A stretch of 34,534 nucleotides of DNA. Source: an uncultured Gammaproteobacteria bacterium (GTDB lineage Bacteria > Pseudomonadota > Gammaproteobacteria > Immundisolibacterales > Immundisolibacteraceae). The translations under genes were made by a program, and so were the position numbers. This document shows positions 24,915-34,534 of the stretch, in pieces (the stretch's first letter is position 1; each line of letters begins with the position of its first letter). The stretch is taken from NCBI GenBank assembly GCA_913060775.1, contig CAJXVN010000006.1:1-34534 (forward strand), given 5' to 3'. The notes under the pieces are model-generated. The model searched no databases. It saw only the letters and a program-made list of their open reading frames with translations, and was not told where the DNA came from.

Positions 24915-25997
24915 ATGCTTTACCACCTGCTCGTTGATCTAAGTGACCAGTTTTCTGCGCTTAATGCGTTTCGCTATTTGACCCTGCGGACTATTCTGAG
25001 TGCGGTGACTGCCCTGGCTATCGCGCTGTTGATTGGGCCAAAAATGATTCGTTGGTTAAATCACCTGCGCGTTGGTCAGCAGATTCGTGACGATGGCCCG
25101 CAATCGCACCTGCAGAAGGCGGGCACACCAACCATGGGTGGCACGCTGATATTGGTGGCCATACTGGCCGGTACGCTAGCCTGGGCAGATTTGACCAATT
25201 ACCGCGTCTGGGTCGCCGTGCTGGTGACCGCTGGATTCGGTGGCATCGGCTTTGTCGATGATTACCTCAAATTGAGTCGCAGCAATTCCACCGGCCTACG
25301 GGCCTGGCAGAAGCTGGTGGGGCAGCTGGTGATTGCGACCGCGGCGGGTGTTTACCTTTACGTTAATGCGGATCGCCCGGCTGAGCTGCAGTACATAGTG
25401 CCGCTATTAAAGGAAGTGCTGCTGGATTTTGGCCCCTGGTTTGTATTGGCTACCGTCGTTGTGGTGGTGGGCACCAGTAACGCCGTTAACCTCACCGATG
25501 GTCTGGATGGCCTGGCGATTCTGCCCACCGTCATGGTGGCTGCGGCGCTTGGGATTTTCTGCTACCTGTCAGGTCATCACTTTTTTGCAAGCTACCTGGC
25601 GATTCCATCGTTGCCCGGTGTCGGTGAGCTGGCGATTTTCTGCGGATCAATTACCGGAGCGGGGCTGGGTTTTCTGTGGTTCAACACTTATCCGGCACAG
25701 GTTTTTATGGGCGACGTAGGTGCCCTGGCGCTGGGGGCGGCCCTGGGTATTGTCGCGGTACTGGTTCGTCAGGAGCTGGTGTTGCTGATTATGGGCGGCG
25801 TGTTTGTGATGGAAACCGTCTCGGTGATTATGCAGGTGATTTCCTTCAAGACCACTGGGCGGCGAATTTTTGCCATGGCGCCGTTACATCACCATTTTGA
25901 GCTAAAGGGCTGGCCCGAACCGCGAGTGATCGTGCGCTTCTGGATCATTACCTTTTTACTGGTGTTGCTGGGCCTGGCAACCCTGAAATTACGATGA
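24915..25997 (+). CDS. mraY: Phospho-MurNAc-pentapeptide translocase MraY
   Basis: MraY transfers phospho-MurNAc-pentapeptide to undecaprenyl phosphate, forming lipid I at the inner membrane. The 360 residues, with about ten transmembrane helices, have the same length and catalytic numbering as E. coli MraY. Asp115-Asp116 lie in [21 protein letters not shown] spans about 192-201, and Asp267 is in [10 protein letters not shown]. The cytoplasmic signature [14 protein letters not shown] is near the C-terminus. ATG 24915 is preceded by GAGGAAGG at about 24901-24908, a good Shine-Dalgarno. The end overlaps murD by 4 bp. Confidence 0.97.
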   Translation: MLYHLLVDLSDQFSALNAFRYLTLRTILSAVTALAIALLIGPKMIRWLNHLRVGQQIRDDGPQSHLQKAGTPTMGGTLILVAILAGTLAWADLTNYRVWVAVLVTAGFGGIGFVDDYLKLSRSNSTGLRAWQKLVGQLVIATAAGVYLYVNADRPAELQYIVPLLKEVLLDFGPWFVLATVVVVVGTSNAVNLTDGLDGLAILPTVMVAAALGIFCYLSGHHFFASYLAIPSLPGVGELAIFCGSITGAGLGFLWFNTYPAQVFMGDVGALALGAALGIVAVLVRQELVLLIMGGVFVMETVSVIMQVISFKTTGRRIFAMAPLHHHFELKGWPEPRVIVRFWIITFLLVLLGLATLKLR

Positions 25998-27343
25998 TGA
26001 GTGTCGCCATGTCGCAGCAGCCGACCCGAAAAAAGGCCCTGATCCTTGGAGCGGGGGTTACCGGGATTTCCTGTACCCGTTATCTGCTTGCTCAGGGGTT
26101 TGACGTCACCGTTGCGGATAGTCGTAACCATCCACCCGGAACGGCTGAGCTGGAGGCGTTGCTACCTACCAATCATCTGGAGTTCGGCGTGTCGCTGGAC
26201 CAGGTCTCCCTCACCGGCGTCGATAGCCTGGTGGTGAGTCCCGGCCTGCCACGCACCCTGGGTCTGCTTGATCGTGCCCGGGCGCTTGGTATTGAGGCGG
26301 TCTGTGATGTCGAAATTTTTCTGCGCCAGGCAAAGGCTCCGGTCATCGCGGTTACTGGCACCAACGGCAAATCCACGCTGGTCATGATGATCGCGCACCT
26401 GCTTCGCGCTGCCGGGGTGAATGCGCTTGCCGGGGGCAATCTGGGGCCGGCCGCGCTCGACCTGTTAGCCGAACCAACGCCCGATTATTACCTGCTTGAA
26501 CTCTCCAGTTTCCAGCTTGAATGGTTGCAGGAGCCGGCACCCGCAGTGGCAGTGATCACGAACATCACACCCGATCACCTTGATCGCTATGACTCATTTG
26601 CCGATTATCGGGCCGCCAAAGCCAGAGTATTGGGTGGTGCTCAGCGGGTGGTGTTGAACCTCGATGATCGGGAGAGTCGCAAACTGGCGATGACCTTACC
26701 GGTGTCAACACCGGTTGACTGGTTCGGCGCGTCAGCCTCCGAACCCGATGCGACTTTGATCGATCTGAAAGACATCCCGTCAGTTAATGGACTGATGGGT
26801 GAGCACAACCGGATTAACGCCCAGGCTGCGTTGACCGTGGTGTCAGGTCTGGGCCTGACAGCGCAGTTACCAGCGAACTACTGGAACGGCTTTGAGGGAT
26901 TGCCCCATCGATTACAACTGGTCGCTACGATCAATGGGGTTCGCTGGTTGAATGATTCCAAAGCGACCAATGTCGGCGCTACGCTGGCCGCCGCTGAGGG
27001 CCTCGCGGCTGACGAAAAGTCGCGGTTGGTGCTGGTGTTAGGCGGCGAGGGCAAGGGCCAGGATTTCGCTCCACTACGACAGCTGGTGCCGCGCCTACGC
27101 GCGGTTGTAGTGACCGGCCACGATGGGAGTCGTATCGCTAAATTATTGACCGAATGGGTGCCGGTAAAGCGCGCGGTGGACATGAATCAGGTGGTCGATA
27201 TGGCGGCGGCGCTGGCCCAGCCGGGCGATACCGTGTTGTTTTCGCCGGCCTGCGCTAGTCAGGATCAGTACCGTGATTACCAGCATCGTGGCGACTGTTT
27301 TGTGGCGGCAGTTAAAGCACTCGCCCCGAAGGTGGACGAATGA
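25994..27343 (+). CDS. murD: UDP-MurNAc-L-Ala:D-Glu ligase
   Basis: MurD adds D-glutamate to UDP-MurNAc-L-alanine. The 449 residues begin with a Rossmann-like domain ([18 protein letters not shown]), then the ATP site [11 protein letters not shown] (120-130, Lys126), [20 protein letters not shown] and the C-terminal [14 protein letters not shown]. Near the end the characteristic [19 protein letters not shown] is present. ATG 25994 overlaps the mraY stop by 4 bp; in-frame ATGs follow at 25997 and 26009. The end overlaps ftsW by 4 bp. Confidence 0.97.
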   Translation: MMSVAMSQQPTRKKALILGAGVTGISCTRYLLAQGFDVTVADSRNHPPGTAELEALLPTNHLEFGVSLDQVSLTGVDSLVVSPGLPRTLGLLDRARALGIEAVCDVEIFLRQAKAPVIAVTGTNGKSTLVMMIAHLLRAAGVNALAGGNLGPAALDLLAEPTPDYYLLELSSFQLEWLQEPAPAVAVITNITPDHLDRYDSFADYRAAKARVLGGAQRVVLNLDDRESRKLAMTLPVSTPVDWFGASASEPDATLIDLKDIPSVNGLMGEHNRINAQAALTVVSGLGLTAQLPANYWNGFEGLPHRLQLVATINGVRWLNDSKATNVGATLAAAEGLAADEKSRLVLVLGGEGKGQDFAPLRQLVPRLRAVVVTGHDGSRIAKLLTEWVPVKRAVDMNQVVDMAAALAQPGDTVLFSPACASQDQYRDYQHRGDCFVAAVKALAPKVDE

Positions 27344-28479
27344 CCAGCGCGGTTATTAAAAATCTGGCGCCATCGCGGGGCTCGTTGGCCGGGTGGGACT
27401 GGCCGCTAATCTCGGTGGTTCTGGGGCTAGTTTCACTGGGTCTGATTTTTGTCTATTCAGCCTCCATTCCCTACGCCGGGGAACGCCTGGCTGACAGTGA
27501 TTTTTTTCTGCGCCGGCAGCAAATTTTCCTCATCATCTCGATAGCGACGGCCGCCCTGGTAACGCAGGTTCCCGTCGATATCTGGCGCCGGCTGGCACTG
27601 CCGATGACCCTGCTAGGAGTGGGGCTGTTGGTACTGGTGCTGGTCCCCGGGATTGGCCGCGAAGTGAACGGCAGTATGCGCTGGATTACGGCGGCGGGCT
27701 TACGGGTACAGCCGTCCGAATGGGTCAAGGTCAGTTTTGTGTTGTACCTGGCGCTGCTATTAACCCGCCGTAATAAGGATTCAGTGGTCCCGCTGCTGGG
27801 ACCGCTGGTGGTGTTGCTTTTTATTACCCTGTTGTTACTGGCTGAGCCTGACCTGGGCGCCGCCGCCGTGTTAGCCATGACCGCTGCAGGCATGCTATTT
27901 CTGGCTGGTTTACCGATAGGGCAGTTTCTACTCCTTAACACCGGATTGCTGAGTGCGGTTGCGGTGCTCACGGTAATTTCGCCCTACCGCATGGCTCGTC
28001 TCACCGCGTTTGTTGACCCCTGGGCCGATCCGCTGGCGAGCGGCTTTCAGCTCACCCAGTCGTTAATGGCGTTTGGCCGAGGCGGCTGGAGCGGCGTGGG
28101 TCTGGGCCAGAGCGTGCAAAAACTCTTTTACCTGCCGGAAGCCCATACTGATTTTCTACTGGCGGTGATTGCGGAAGAGCTGGGTCTGCTTGCCGTCCTG
28201 CTGATCATTGCCGCTTATGCTTGGCTGACCCTGCGCGCTTTCGCGATTGCCCGTAACGCACTGGCAGCGGGTAATCCGTTTGCCAGTCAGGTGGCCTATG
28301 GACTGGGGTTGCTAATCGGTGTTCAGGCACTGGTAAATATCGGTGTGAACATGGGGGTGCTGCCAACCAAGGGGCTGACCCTGCCCCTGCTCAGTTATGG
28401 CGGTAGTAGTTTGCTGTTCACCGGTCTGGCGCTGGGCCTGTTGCTGCGCATTGACCATGAAACCCGGGCGGCAACATGA
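27340..28479 (+). CDS. ftsW: Septal peptidoglycan polymerase FtsW
   Basis: FtsW is a SEDS-family glycosyltransferase that polymerises lipid II at the septum with FtsI. The 379 residues form about ten transmembrane helices. Family markers are FVYSASIPYA, GREVNGSMRWI, QPSEWVKVSFVLYLA, AEPDLGAA and the catalytic-loop aspartate Asp271 in LPEAHTDFLLAVIAEELG. TKGLTLPLLSYGGSSL lies near the end. The cytoplasmic N-terminus is about 25 residues. ATG 27340 overlaps murD and the end overlaps murG, each by 4 bp. RodA is the main alternative, but the place in the dcw cluster supports FtsW. Confidence 0.96.
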   Translation: MTSAVIKNLAPSRGSLAGWDWPLISVVLGLVSLGLIFVYSASIPYAGERLADSDFFLRRQQIFLIISIATAALVTQVPVDIWRRLALPMTLLGVGLLVLVLVPGIGREVNGSMRWITAAGLRVQPSEWVKVSFVLYLALLLTRRNKDSVVPLLGPLVVLLFITLLLLAEPDLGAAAVLAMTAAGMLFLAGLPIGQFLLLNTGLLSAVAVLTVISPYRMARLTAFVDPWADPLASGFQLTQSLMAFGRGGWSGVGLGQSVQKLFYLPEAHTDFLLAVIAEELGLLAVLLIIAAYAWLTLRAFAIARNALAAGNPFASQVAYGLGLLIGVQALVNIGVNMGVLPTKGLTLPLLSYGGSSLLFTGLALGLLLRIDHETRAAT

Positions 28480-29582
28480 GTCGGGTACTGATTATGGCCG
28501 GTGGCACGGGCGGTCACGTCATGCCAGGGCTTGCCGTGGCGGAAGTCCTGATCAGTCGGGGTGCCGAAGTGAGCTGGCTGGGAACCGTGGCTGGCATTGA
28601 GGCAACCCTGGTCCCCGCGGCCAATATCCCGCTGCATACCATTGCCAGCCGAGGTCTGCGGGGGCATGGTTGGTCACGGTTGGCCGCTGCCCCCTTTATG
28701 TTGATCCGCTCAGCCTGGCAGGCGTGGGTGTTGTTACGCCACCTGAGACCAGCCGTGGTGCTGGGGATGGGTGGCTACGCCGCTGGCCCCGGTGGTGTTG
28801 CGGCCTGGTTAATGCGAGTGCCGTTGGTGCTCCATGAGCAGAACCGGGTAATGGGGCTAACCAACCGATTGTTAAAACCCCTGGCTCGCAGGGTGCTTTA
28901 CGGTTTTCCTTTCTACAGCCGTGATGACCGGTCCCGTCAGAGTTCAGAGGCAGTGGTTGGCAATCCTGTTAGTCAGGCACTATCCGCATCGCCGGCGCCG
29001 GCTACAACAGAATCGACAGCCATTCGAATACTGGTGCTGGGTGGCAGTCAGGGGGCCCGGGCGCTAAATCGATCCGTGGCGCAATGGAGTAACCGCTGGC
29101 GGAGTGGAGCTGAACAGAAGGGGAATCAAGGATACGAATTATGGCATCAGTGCGGCGGCAAATTGCTGGAGGAAACCCGCACACTGTATGGTGCCGAGGG
29201 TGCTGAAAATCGGTCCAGTGTAAGACTCGACGGATTCATTGACGATATGGCGGCTGCGTACCGCTGGGCTGATCTGGTCATTGCCCGAGCGGGCGCATTA
29301 ACAATTAGCGAACTCTGCCTGGCTCGAAAACCATCCATACTGATTCCCCTGCCGAGCGCCGTGGGCGACCATCAGACGGCGAACGCTCAATACCTTGCGG
29401 AACGGGAAGCCGCGCTGCTGTTAGCGCAGGAGGACCTTGACGCTGAAAGCTTAAATTCCGCGATCGACAAGCTTAGTGACGCGGGTATCCGTCAGCAGAT
29501 GATGGCCGCAGCTGGCGAACTGGCCCGGCCAGACGCAGCCGAGCGGGTGGCGCAAGCCTGCCTGGAGTGGTGCGATGCGTAA
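28476..29582 (+). CDS. murG: Lipid II synthase MurG (GlcNAc transferase)
   Basis: MurG adds GlcNAc to lipid I on the inner face of the membrane, giving lipid II. It is a GT-B glycosyltransferase of 368 residues. Motifs are the N-terminal [14 protein letters not shown] (9-22), [31 protein letters not shown], the second-domain loop [11 protein letters not shown] and the UDP-GlcNAc site [10 protein letters not shown] with [20 protein letters not shown] 28476 overlaps the ftsW stop by 4 bp, and the end overlaps murC by 8 bp. Residues around 215-225 ([10 protein letters not shown]) form a small hydrophilic insertion between conserved blocks. Confidence 0.96.
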   Translation: MSRVLIMAGGTGGHVMPGLAVAEVLISRGAEVSWLGTVAGIEATLVPAANIPLHTIASRGLRGHGWSRLAAAPFMLIRSAWQAWVLLRHLRPAVVLGMGGYAAGPGGVAAWLMRVPLVLHEQNRVMGLTNRLLKPLARRVLYGFPFYSRDDRSRQSSEAVVGNPVSQALSASPAPATTESTAIRILVLGGSQGARALNRSVAQWSNRWRSGAEQKGNQGYELWHQCGGKLLEETRTLYGAEGAENRSSVRLDGFIDDMAAAYRWADLVIARAGALTISELCLARKPSILIPLPSAVGDHQTANAQYLAEREAALLLAQEDLDAESLNSAIDKLSDAGIRQQMMAAAGELARPDAAERVAQACLEWCDA

Positions 29583-30984
29583 TCGTATCAGTCGCATTCA
29601 TTTTATCGGTATCGGTGGTGTCGGTATGAGTGGCATTGCCGAGGTGCTACTAAACGAAGGGTATCAAATCTCGGGTTCTGATCAACGAGCCAGTTTGCAC
29701 ACCGAGCGGCTGCAGGAACTCGGAGCAACGGTCGTTATTGGCCATCAGGGCGAGCTGATTTCAACCGTTGACGTGGTCGTCACCTCCACCGCGATTGCTG
29801 ATGACAATCCGGAATTATGCGCGGCGCGGGCCGCTCAAATTCCCGTGGTTCCGCGAGCAGAAATGCTCGCCGAGTTAATGCGTCTGCGCAGTGGTATTGC
29901 CATAGCCGGAACCCACGGCAAGACCACGACCACCAGTTTAGTGGCGAGTCTGTTAGCCCAGGAAGGAATGGACCCGACTTTCGTCATCGGTGGGCAGCTA
30001 AAGGCGGCCAATAGCAATGCACGACTAGGTGCCGGTGATTATCTGGTAGCGGAGGCAGATGAAAGTGACGCTTCGTTTCTGCACCTGAATCCGCAAATCG
30101 CTGTCGTGACCAACATCGATCTGGACCACATGGAAACCTATGGCGGTGATCGAGACCGCCTGGATGAGGTATTCACCGAGTTCATCCATCGATTACCGTT
30201 TTACGGACTGGTCGTGCTCTGTGCGGATGATCCGGGGGTGCAGCGCGTTGAGGCGGGTCTACAGAAACCAAAAATTACTTACGGTATCGATCAGCCGGCG
30301 GACTATCGGGCTCACGATATTCGTTATGTCGGCACTCGTACTCATTTCACTGTCGACCGGCCAGGTGAGACTAACTGGCTCACGGTGGAATTAAACATGC
30401 CGGGTCGGCACAACGTACTCAATGCGCTGGCTGCCATTGTCGTCGCCGACGAGGTGGGTGTCAGTGCCGAGGCAATTCGGACAGCACTGCATACTTTTAG
30501 TGGCGTGGGTCGCCGTTTTGAGCAGTTGGGCGATATTCAGATAGGCGATGCCAGCTGCCTGCTGGTGGACGATTACGGACACCATCCACGCGAAGTATCT
30601 GCAACGCTTAAAGCCGCTCGGCAGGCGTGGCCGGAACGACGTCAGGTGGTCATCTTCCAGCCGCATCGTTACAGCAGAACTCGTGATCTGTTTGATGACT
30701 TCTGCATCGAACTGGCTGCTGCCGATGTGCTGATCCTGCTGGAGGTTTATGCCGCCGGGGAAGCAGTCATAGCCGGAGCTGACGGTGCCAGTCTGGCCCG
30801 GGCAATACGCCGACGGGGCAAGCTCGACCCGGTGTTCGTCGCCGATCAGCGTGACCTGGTAGAGACGCTACGGCCGCTGGTCGCGGATGGTGATCTGGTG
30901 CTGACGCTGGGCGCTGGCGATATTGGCAGTCTGGCTGCCAGCCTGGCGACGCAGAATGCATCGCCACCGGGAGCAGGGCAATGA
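29575..30984 (+). CDS. murC: UDP-MurNAc:L-alanine ligase
   Basis: MurC adds the first amino acid, L-alanine, to UDP-MurNAc. The 469 residues have the N-terminal [18 protein letters not shown] dinucleotide-like fold, the ATP site [11 protein letters not shown] (Gly112 to Thr117 core), [23 protein letters not shown] and the C-terminal [25 protein letters not shown] and GAGDIG are also diagnostic. ATG 29575 overlaps murG by 8 bp; the end overlaps murB by 4 bp. In E. coli murC is followed directly by ddlB; here murB stands between. Confidence 0.97.
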   Translation: MRNRISRIHFIGIGGVGMSGIAEVLLNEGYQISGSDQRASLHTERLQELGATVVIGHQGELISTVDVVVTSTAIADDNPELCAARAAQIPVVPRAEMLAELMRLRSGIAIAGTHGKTTTTSLVASLLAQEGMDPTFVIGGQLKAANSNARLGAGDYLVAEADESDASFLHLNPQIAVVTNIDLDHMETYGGDRDRLDEVFTEFIHRLPFYGLVVLCADDPGVQRVEAGLQKPKITYGIDQPADYRAHDIRYVGTRTHFTVDRPGETNWLTVELNMPGRHNVLNALAAIVVADEVGVSAEAIRTALHTFSGVGRRFEQLGDIQIGDASCLLVDDYGHHPREVSATLKAARQAWPERRQVVIFQPHRYSRTRDLFDDFCIELAAADVLILLEVYAAGEAVIAGADGASLARAIRRRGKLDPVFVADQRDLVETLRPLVADGDLVLTLGAGDIGSLAASLATQNASPPGAGQ

Positions 30985-31892
30985 CGGTCATGCTGGCGGC
31001 TGAAATGTTACCCCAGGAGCGGGTGCGCCGAATGGAACCCATGTCCCAGCACACCAGCTGGCGAGTGGGTGGACCTGCGGACCTGTTTTTTCAGCCTCAG
31101 GATCTGGCCGACCTGTGCAGTTACCTCCGTCAGGCACCGAATGCGGAACCGCCCGCCCTCTGGCTTGGTCTAGGCAGTAATCTGCTGGTGCGAGATGGCG
31201 GTATTCCCGGTCTGGTGATCTGCCTGGCGGGCCGGTTGACCGTGCTGCAGATGCTCGACGATGGCAATTTGCGGGTAGAGAGTGGCGTAACCTGCGCCCG
31301 CCTCGCTCGATATTGTGCGGATGCTGGCTTGGCGGGTGGTGAGTTCTTCGCGGGCATTCCCGGCACCCTGGGTGGTGCATTAGCGATGAACGCTGGTGCC
31401 CACGATGGCAATACCTGGGAGCAGGTGGCCGCCGTCGAAACCATTGACCGCTTTGGTGTCGTCCGTATTCGCCAGCCGGCCGAGTTTGAGGTGGGTTATC
31501 GCTCCGTCAAGGGGGTTGCCGGCGAATGGTTCGTCGCTGCCCATCTGCGAATGATTTCTGGCACCCAGAGTCTGATCCGGGAACAGATGCGTGAAATTCT
31601 CAGGTGGCGTAAGCAGGCACAGCCGCTTGATAAGGCCAGCGCCGGTTCGGTATTCCGTAATCCGACCGGTGATCATGCTGCTCGCCTGATAGAAGCGGCG
31701 GGTCTGAAAGGTTCACAAACCGGTGGTGCCATGGTGTCGCCGAAACACGCCAATTTCATTGTCAATGATGGCACGGCGACGGCCACGGATATCGAGACAC
31801 TGATCAACCGTGTACGCCAACGAGTGCAGCAAGTTCATGGCGTTGAATTGAAACTGGAAGTTCATATCGTCGGGGTGCCTGTTGAAAGCTAA
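30981..31892 (+). CDS. murB: UDP-MurNAc dehydrogenase (enolpyruvylglucosamine reductase)
   Basis: MurB reduces UDP-GlcNAc-enolpyruvate to UDP-MurNAc with NADPH and FAD. At 303 residues it is the shorter, type II-like form, not the roughly 340-residue type I of E. coli. Signatures are [11 protein letters not shown] (24-34), the FAD segment [12 protein letters not shown] (63-74), [20 protein letters not shown] and the catalytic residues Arg174 (VGYRSVKG), Ser223 (AGSVFRNP) and Glu293 (KLEVHIVG). ATG 30981 overlaps murC by 4 bp. It lies inside the dcw cluster, which is not so in E. coli or Pseudomonas, and overlaps ddlB by 11 bp. Confidence 0.96.
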   Translation: MTVMLAAEMLPQERVRRMEPMSQHTSWRVGGPADLFFQPQDLADLCSYLRQAPNAEPPALWLGLGSNLLVRDGGIPGLVICLAGRLTVLQMLDDGNLRVESGVTCARLARYCADAGLAGGEFFAGIPGTLGGALAMNAGAHDGNTWEQVAAVETIDRFGVVRIRQPAEFEVGYRSVKGVAGEWFVAAHLRMISGTQSLIREQMREILRWRKQAQPLDKASAGSVFRNPTGDHAARLIEAAGLKGSQTGGAMVSPKHANFIVNDGTATATDIETLINRVRQRVQQVHGVELKLEVHIVGVPVES

Positions 31893-32868
31893 CGGCAAAG
31901 TGGCTACGCCGGCCTGGTCACCCGCCGATTTTGGTCGGGTAGCGGTCTGCGCCGGCGGCGATTCGGCTGAGCGAGAAATATCACTGCGCAGCGGTGCCGC
32001 CGTGGCGGAAGCCCTGCAGGCCGCGGGAGTTGACGTCCAGCTGGTCGACCTGGATAAACAGTTTTTTGGGCAGGCAGTGGCCGGGAAATTTGATCGAGTC
32101 TTCGTCGCAATCCATGGGAGGGGTGGAGAAGACGGCGCCCTCCAGGGTTTTCTTGATCTGATTGGCTTGCCCTACACCGGAAGCCGCGCGGCCGCTTCTG
32201 TTCTGGGCATGGATAAGCAGTTGACTAAGTTGCAGTGGCAGGCCGCGGGCCTGCCGACACCTGCCTGGCGCATGGTCGCCAGTTTGACGGAACTTGCCGA
32301 GGCGGCCGAAGCGATTGGCCTGCCGGTGATGGTGAAACCCGTGGGTGAGGGGTCAAGTATTGGCATGTCGCTGGTTGAACAGGAACAGCAATTCGAAGCA
32401 GCCTGGCTTGCAGCCAGCGCCACAGAACAGCCAGTCATGGTGGAGCGGTATGTGGTCGGTAACGAGTATACGGCCGCCATGGTTCTTGATCAGCAACTAC
32501 CACTGGTAAGGATTACCACGCCACGAAAATTTTATGATTATGAAGCCAAGTACGTCAGTGATGAGACTGGCTATCACTGCCCGGCTGGGCTGGCTCCCGC
32601 CGCTGAAGAACAGTTAGCCGATCTGGCAGCGCGAGCCTTTGCTGCGATTGGTGGAGGCGGCTGGGGTCGGGTCGATCTGCTGGTTGATGAGTCAGGCGCC
32701 GCCTGGTTGATAGAAGTGAACACGGTTCCGGGGTTAACCGATCACTCACTGGTGCCAATGGCTGCTCGGGTTCACGGTTGGGATTTTGGAGCCTTGGCGC
32801 TGGCGATTCTGAGCTCAAGCATGAATGAGTGCGCTGCAACGGCTGCCGAGGGGGTGGCCCATGGCTAG
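31882..32868 (+). CDS. ddlB: D-alanine:D-alanine ligase
   Basis: Ddl joins two D-alanines with ATP, supplying MurF. The 328 residues form an ATP-grasp enzyme: GGDSAEREISLRSG (25-38) at the N-terminus, AIHGRGGEDGALQGFLDL, LPYTGS, VMVKPVGEGSSIGMSLV and the C-terminal metal site LIEVNTVPGLTDHSLVP. The start chosen is TTG 31882, 11 bp inside murB, with GGGG about 6 bp upstream; an in-frame GTG at 31900 is an alternative that keeps all motifs. The end overlaps ftsQ by 8 bp. Confidence 0.95.
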   Translation: MKANGKVATPAWSPADFGRVAVCAGGDSAEREISLRSGAAVAEALQAAGVDVQLVDLDKQFFGQAVAGKFDRVFVAIHGRGGEDGALQGFLDLIGLPYTGSRAAASVLGMDKQLTKLQWQAAGLPTPAWRMVASLTELAEAAEAIGLPVMVKPVGEGSSIGMSLVEQEQQFEAAWLAASATEQPVMVERYVVGNEYTAAMVLDQQLPLVRITTPRKFYDYEAKYVSDETGYHCPAGLAPAAEEQLADLAARAFAAIGGGGWGRVDLLVDESGAAWLIEVNTVPGLTDHSLVPMAARVHGWDFGALALAILSSSMNECAATAAEGVAHG

Positions 32869-33679
32869 ATTCGCCACCCGTCTGTTCGGTACGCCTGCCG
32901 GCGCAAGCCGCGTGACTGCTCGTGACCATACCGGTACGGACTGGTTAAGTCGTTACCGCTGGTGGGCTTTGTCTCTTTTGCTGATTGCGCTGGGTGCGGT
33001 GTTGCCCGGTGCGCTGGTGGCCATTCCTGAATTACCGAATGGGCCACTGTTTCCATTACGCAAGGTGGAAGTAACCGGCGAATTGCGACGGCTGGATCCC
33101 AATCAGCTTCAGGAGCGATTGCAACCGGCGGATATTGGCGGATTTTTTGATGTAAATGTGGTCGAGCTAAAGAGTCTGGTCAGTGACATTCCCTGGGTAG
33201 CCGGTGTGCAGATTAGCCGTAGCTGGCCTGACCAGCTGGTGATAACGATTACTGAACGAGAACCCGTAGCACGGTGGCGCGCAGAAGGTCTCCTCGATGC
33301 GGAGGGTGGCTTTTTTACGGTTAAGTCGTTGCTGGAATTTGCCGCGCTGCCACTGCTTTCCGGCCCACCCGGCACTGAGCGGCAGGTGTTTGCGGGTTAT
33401 GAGTATCTGCGCGGCGCACTGATGCAGCTGCCACAGCCGATTAATGAGGTTGAGCTGGATAGTCGCGGGGTATGGCGTCTGCGCACCGTCGACGGAGTGC
33501 TGTTGACCTTGAGTGGGGAGCCGCAGAGCGCGCCGGTGGATCGATTAGTAAGGGTTTATCGTCAGCAACTGATTAGCCACTGGGACAAGGTGCGCCGAAT
33601 CGACCTGCGTTATGACGATGGCCTGGCAGTGGCGTTCGCACCTAATACGGTAATGGTTGAGGAAGGTAGTCGGCAATGA
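32861..33679 (+). CDS. ftsQ: Cell division protein FtsQ
   Basis: FtsQ is a bitopic inner-membrane protein that recruits FtsL and FtsB to the divisome. From ATG 32861 it has 272 residues: a basic cytoplasmic part, a transmembrane helix (about 33-54), a POTRA domain (about 65-135, FPLRKVEVTGEL to ITITEREPVARW) and the beta domain with SRGVWRLRTVDGVLLTL. The frame is open to ATG 32825, which would add 12 residues inside ddlB. I prefer 32861 because GAGGGGG at about 32849-32855 is a clear Shine-Dalgarno. The end overlaps ftsA by 4 bp. Confidence 0.95.
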   Translation: MARFATRLFGTPAGASRVTARDHTGTDWLSRYRWWALSLLLIALGAVLPGALVAIPELPNGPLFPLRKVEVTGELRRLDPNQLQERLQPADIGGFFDVNVVELKSLVSDIPWVAGVQISRSWPDQLVITITEREPVARWRAEGLLDAEGGFFTVKSLLEFAALPLLSGPPGTERQVFAGYEYLRGALMQLPQPINEVELDSRGVWRLRTVDGVLLTLSGEPQSAPVDRLVRVYRQQLISHWDKVRRIDLRYDDGLAVAFAPNTVMVEEGSRQ

Positions 33680-34534
33680 ATCGAACGCAAGATAAAAGCT
33701 TGCTGGTGGCAATGGATATTGGCACCTCGAAGATCGTCACGATTGTTGGCGAGGTTTCGGACGACGGCGAAATAGAGATTATTGGTCTGGGTAGCCACCC
33801 CTCAAACGGGTTGAAAAAGGGGGTGGTGGTCAATATCGAGTCCACCGTGTTGTCGATGCAGCGTTCCGCTGAAGAGGCCGAGCTCATGGCCGGATGCCAG
33901 ATTCATTCGGTTTACGCGGGTATCGCCGGTTCTCATATTCGGAGCCTGAATTCCCATGGCATCGTTGCGATTCGTGATCGTGAGGTGACCCAGATTGACG
34001 TGGATCGAGTCATCGACGCGGCGCGGGCGGTTGCTATTCCGATGGATCAACGAGTACTTCATGTGTTACCGCAGGAGTACATCATTGATGATCAGGAGGG
34101 TATCCGGGAGCCCATTGGCATGGCCGGTGTGCGCCTGGAAGCCAAGGTCCATATAGTCGCGGGGGCCGCCAGTGCAGCACAGAATATCGTCAAATGTGTT
34201 CGCCGGTGTGGCCTGGAAGTTGATGATTTCATTCTCGAACAACTGGCGTCGAGTTATTCGGTTCTGACGACGGATGAGAAAGAGCTCGGAGTCTGCCTGG
34301 TCGATATCGGCGGCGGTACGACGGATATCGCCGTGTTTATTGGCGGGGCGATTGTCCATACGGCGGTGATTCCGATCGCCGGTGATCAGGTGACCAACGA
34401 CATTGCGGTGGCCTTACGAACACCGACTCAGTTTGCGGAACAGATCAAAATTAAATATGCCTGCGCGCTGGCGCAACTGGCGACGACCGACGAGACCATC
34501 GAGGTGCCCAGTGTGGGTGACCGGCCAGCACGAC
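33676..34534 (+). CDS. ftsA: Cell division protein FtsA (3' end missing)
   Basis: FtsA is the actin-like ATPase that tethers FtsZ filaments to the membrane and signals to FtsWI. About 286 codons are present and remain open to the window edge; the full protein is usually a little over 400 residues. Actin-fold phosphate motifs are visible: VAMDIGTSKIVTIVG (about 11-25) and CLVDIGGGTTDIAVF (Asp210 to Asp217). The 1C domain lies between (VYAGIAGSHIRS, VLPQEYIIDD). The missing C-terminus would hold the membrane-targeting helix. ATG 33676 overlaps the ftsQ stop (ATGA). ftsZ is expected next but is outside the window. Confidence 0.96.
   Translation, partial: MNRTQDKSLLVAMDIGTSKIVTIVGEVSDDGEIEIIGLGSHPSNGLKKGVVVNIESTVLSMQRSAEEAELMAGCQIHSVYAGIAGSHIRSLNSHGIVAIRDREVTQIDVDRVIDAARAVAIPMDQRVLHVLPQEYIIDDQEGIREPIGMAGVRLEAKVHIVAGAASAAQNIVKCVRRCGLEVDDFILEQLASSYSVLTTDEKELGVCLVDIGGGTTDIAVFIGGAIVHTAVIPIAGDQVTNDIAVALRTPTQFAEQIKIKYACALAQLATTDETIEVPSVGDRPAR

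Overview
The window is a contiguous piece of a gammaproteobacterial chromosome made almost entirely of conserved housekeeping genes. The gene order hisD, degS/algW-like protease, petABC, sspAB, BON lipoprotein, gmhA/diaA, yraN, lpoA, rsmI, rnpB, mraZ and the division and cell-wall (dcw) cluster is, from memory, the order in Pseudomonas aeruginosa. The block rsmI-lpoA-yraN-diaA-dolP is also kept in Escherichia coli. Separate hisI and hisE, a class A RNase P RNA, a gammaproteobacterial bc1 complex and LPS-heptose genes all fit a Gram-negative gammaproteobacterium. I cannot name the genus. The first 38 bases are not genomic: they hold an Illumina Nextera transposase adapter, so this is an untrimmed contig end.

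Layout. (1) 53-5264, + strand: histidine biosynthesis hisD, hisB, hisH, hisA, hisF, hisI, hisE, with no hisC and with three gaps of 107-131 bp. (2) 5332-6701, +: tatA, tatB, tatC. (3) 6684-7829, -: a membrane-anchored DegS/AlgW-type serine protease that converges on tatC. (4) 8070-10611, +: petA, petB, petC (cytochrome bc1 complex), whose Rieske subunit has a twin-arginine signal. Then sspA and sspB (10662-11692). (5) 11736-15811, -: lpoA, yraN, gmhA/diaA, dolP-like and a stand-alone rfaE2, in that transcriptional order. (6) 15865-17170, +: rsmI and rnpB. (7) 17198-18328, -: a PilT/PilU-family ATPase. (8) 18462-34534, +: a near-consensus promoter, a 10-bp-phased MraZ operator, then mraZ, rsmH, ftsL, ftsI, murE, murF, mraY, murD, ftsW, murG, murC, murB, ddlB, ftsQ and ftsA, which runs off the end.

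How the genes work together. The his genes carry out most steps from PRPP/ATP to histidine. TatABC exports folded proteins, including probably the Rieske protein encoded nearby. The bc1 complex passes electrons from quinol to cytochrome c. GmhA and RfaE2 are two steps of ADP-heptose synthesis for LPS. The dcw cluster makes lipid II (MurB to MurG, MraY, Ddl) and the septal machinery (FtsL, I, W, Q, A). From rsmH to ftsA every junction either overlaps or leaves at most 2 bp, so translation is probably coupled along the cluster.

I found no mobile element, CRISPR array, prophage, tRNA, toxin-antitoxin or defence system, and no convincing novel multi-gene system. The points most worth a second look are the adapter, the MraZ operator, the stand-alone rfaE2 beside gmhA, the palindromic spacer between yraN and gmhA, murB inside the dcw cluster, the PilT-like insertion and the PLWY Qo motif of cytochrome b. 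No stretch longer than about 300 bases lacks a gene.
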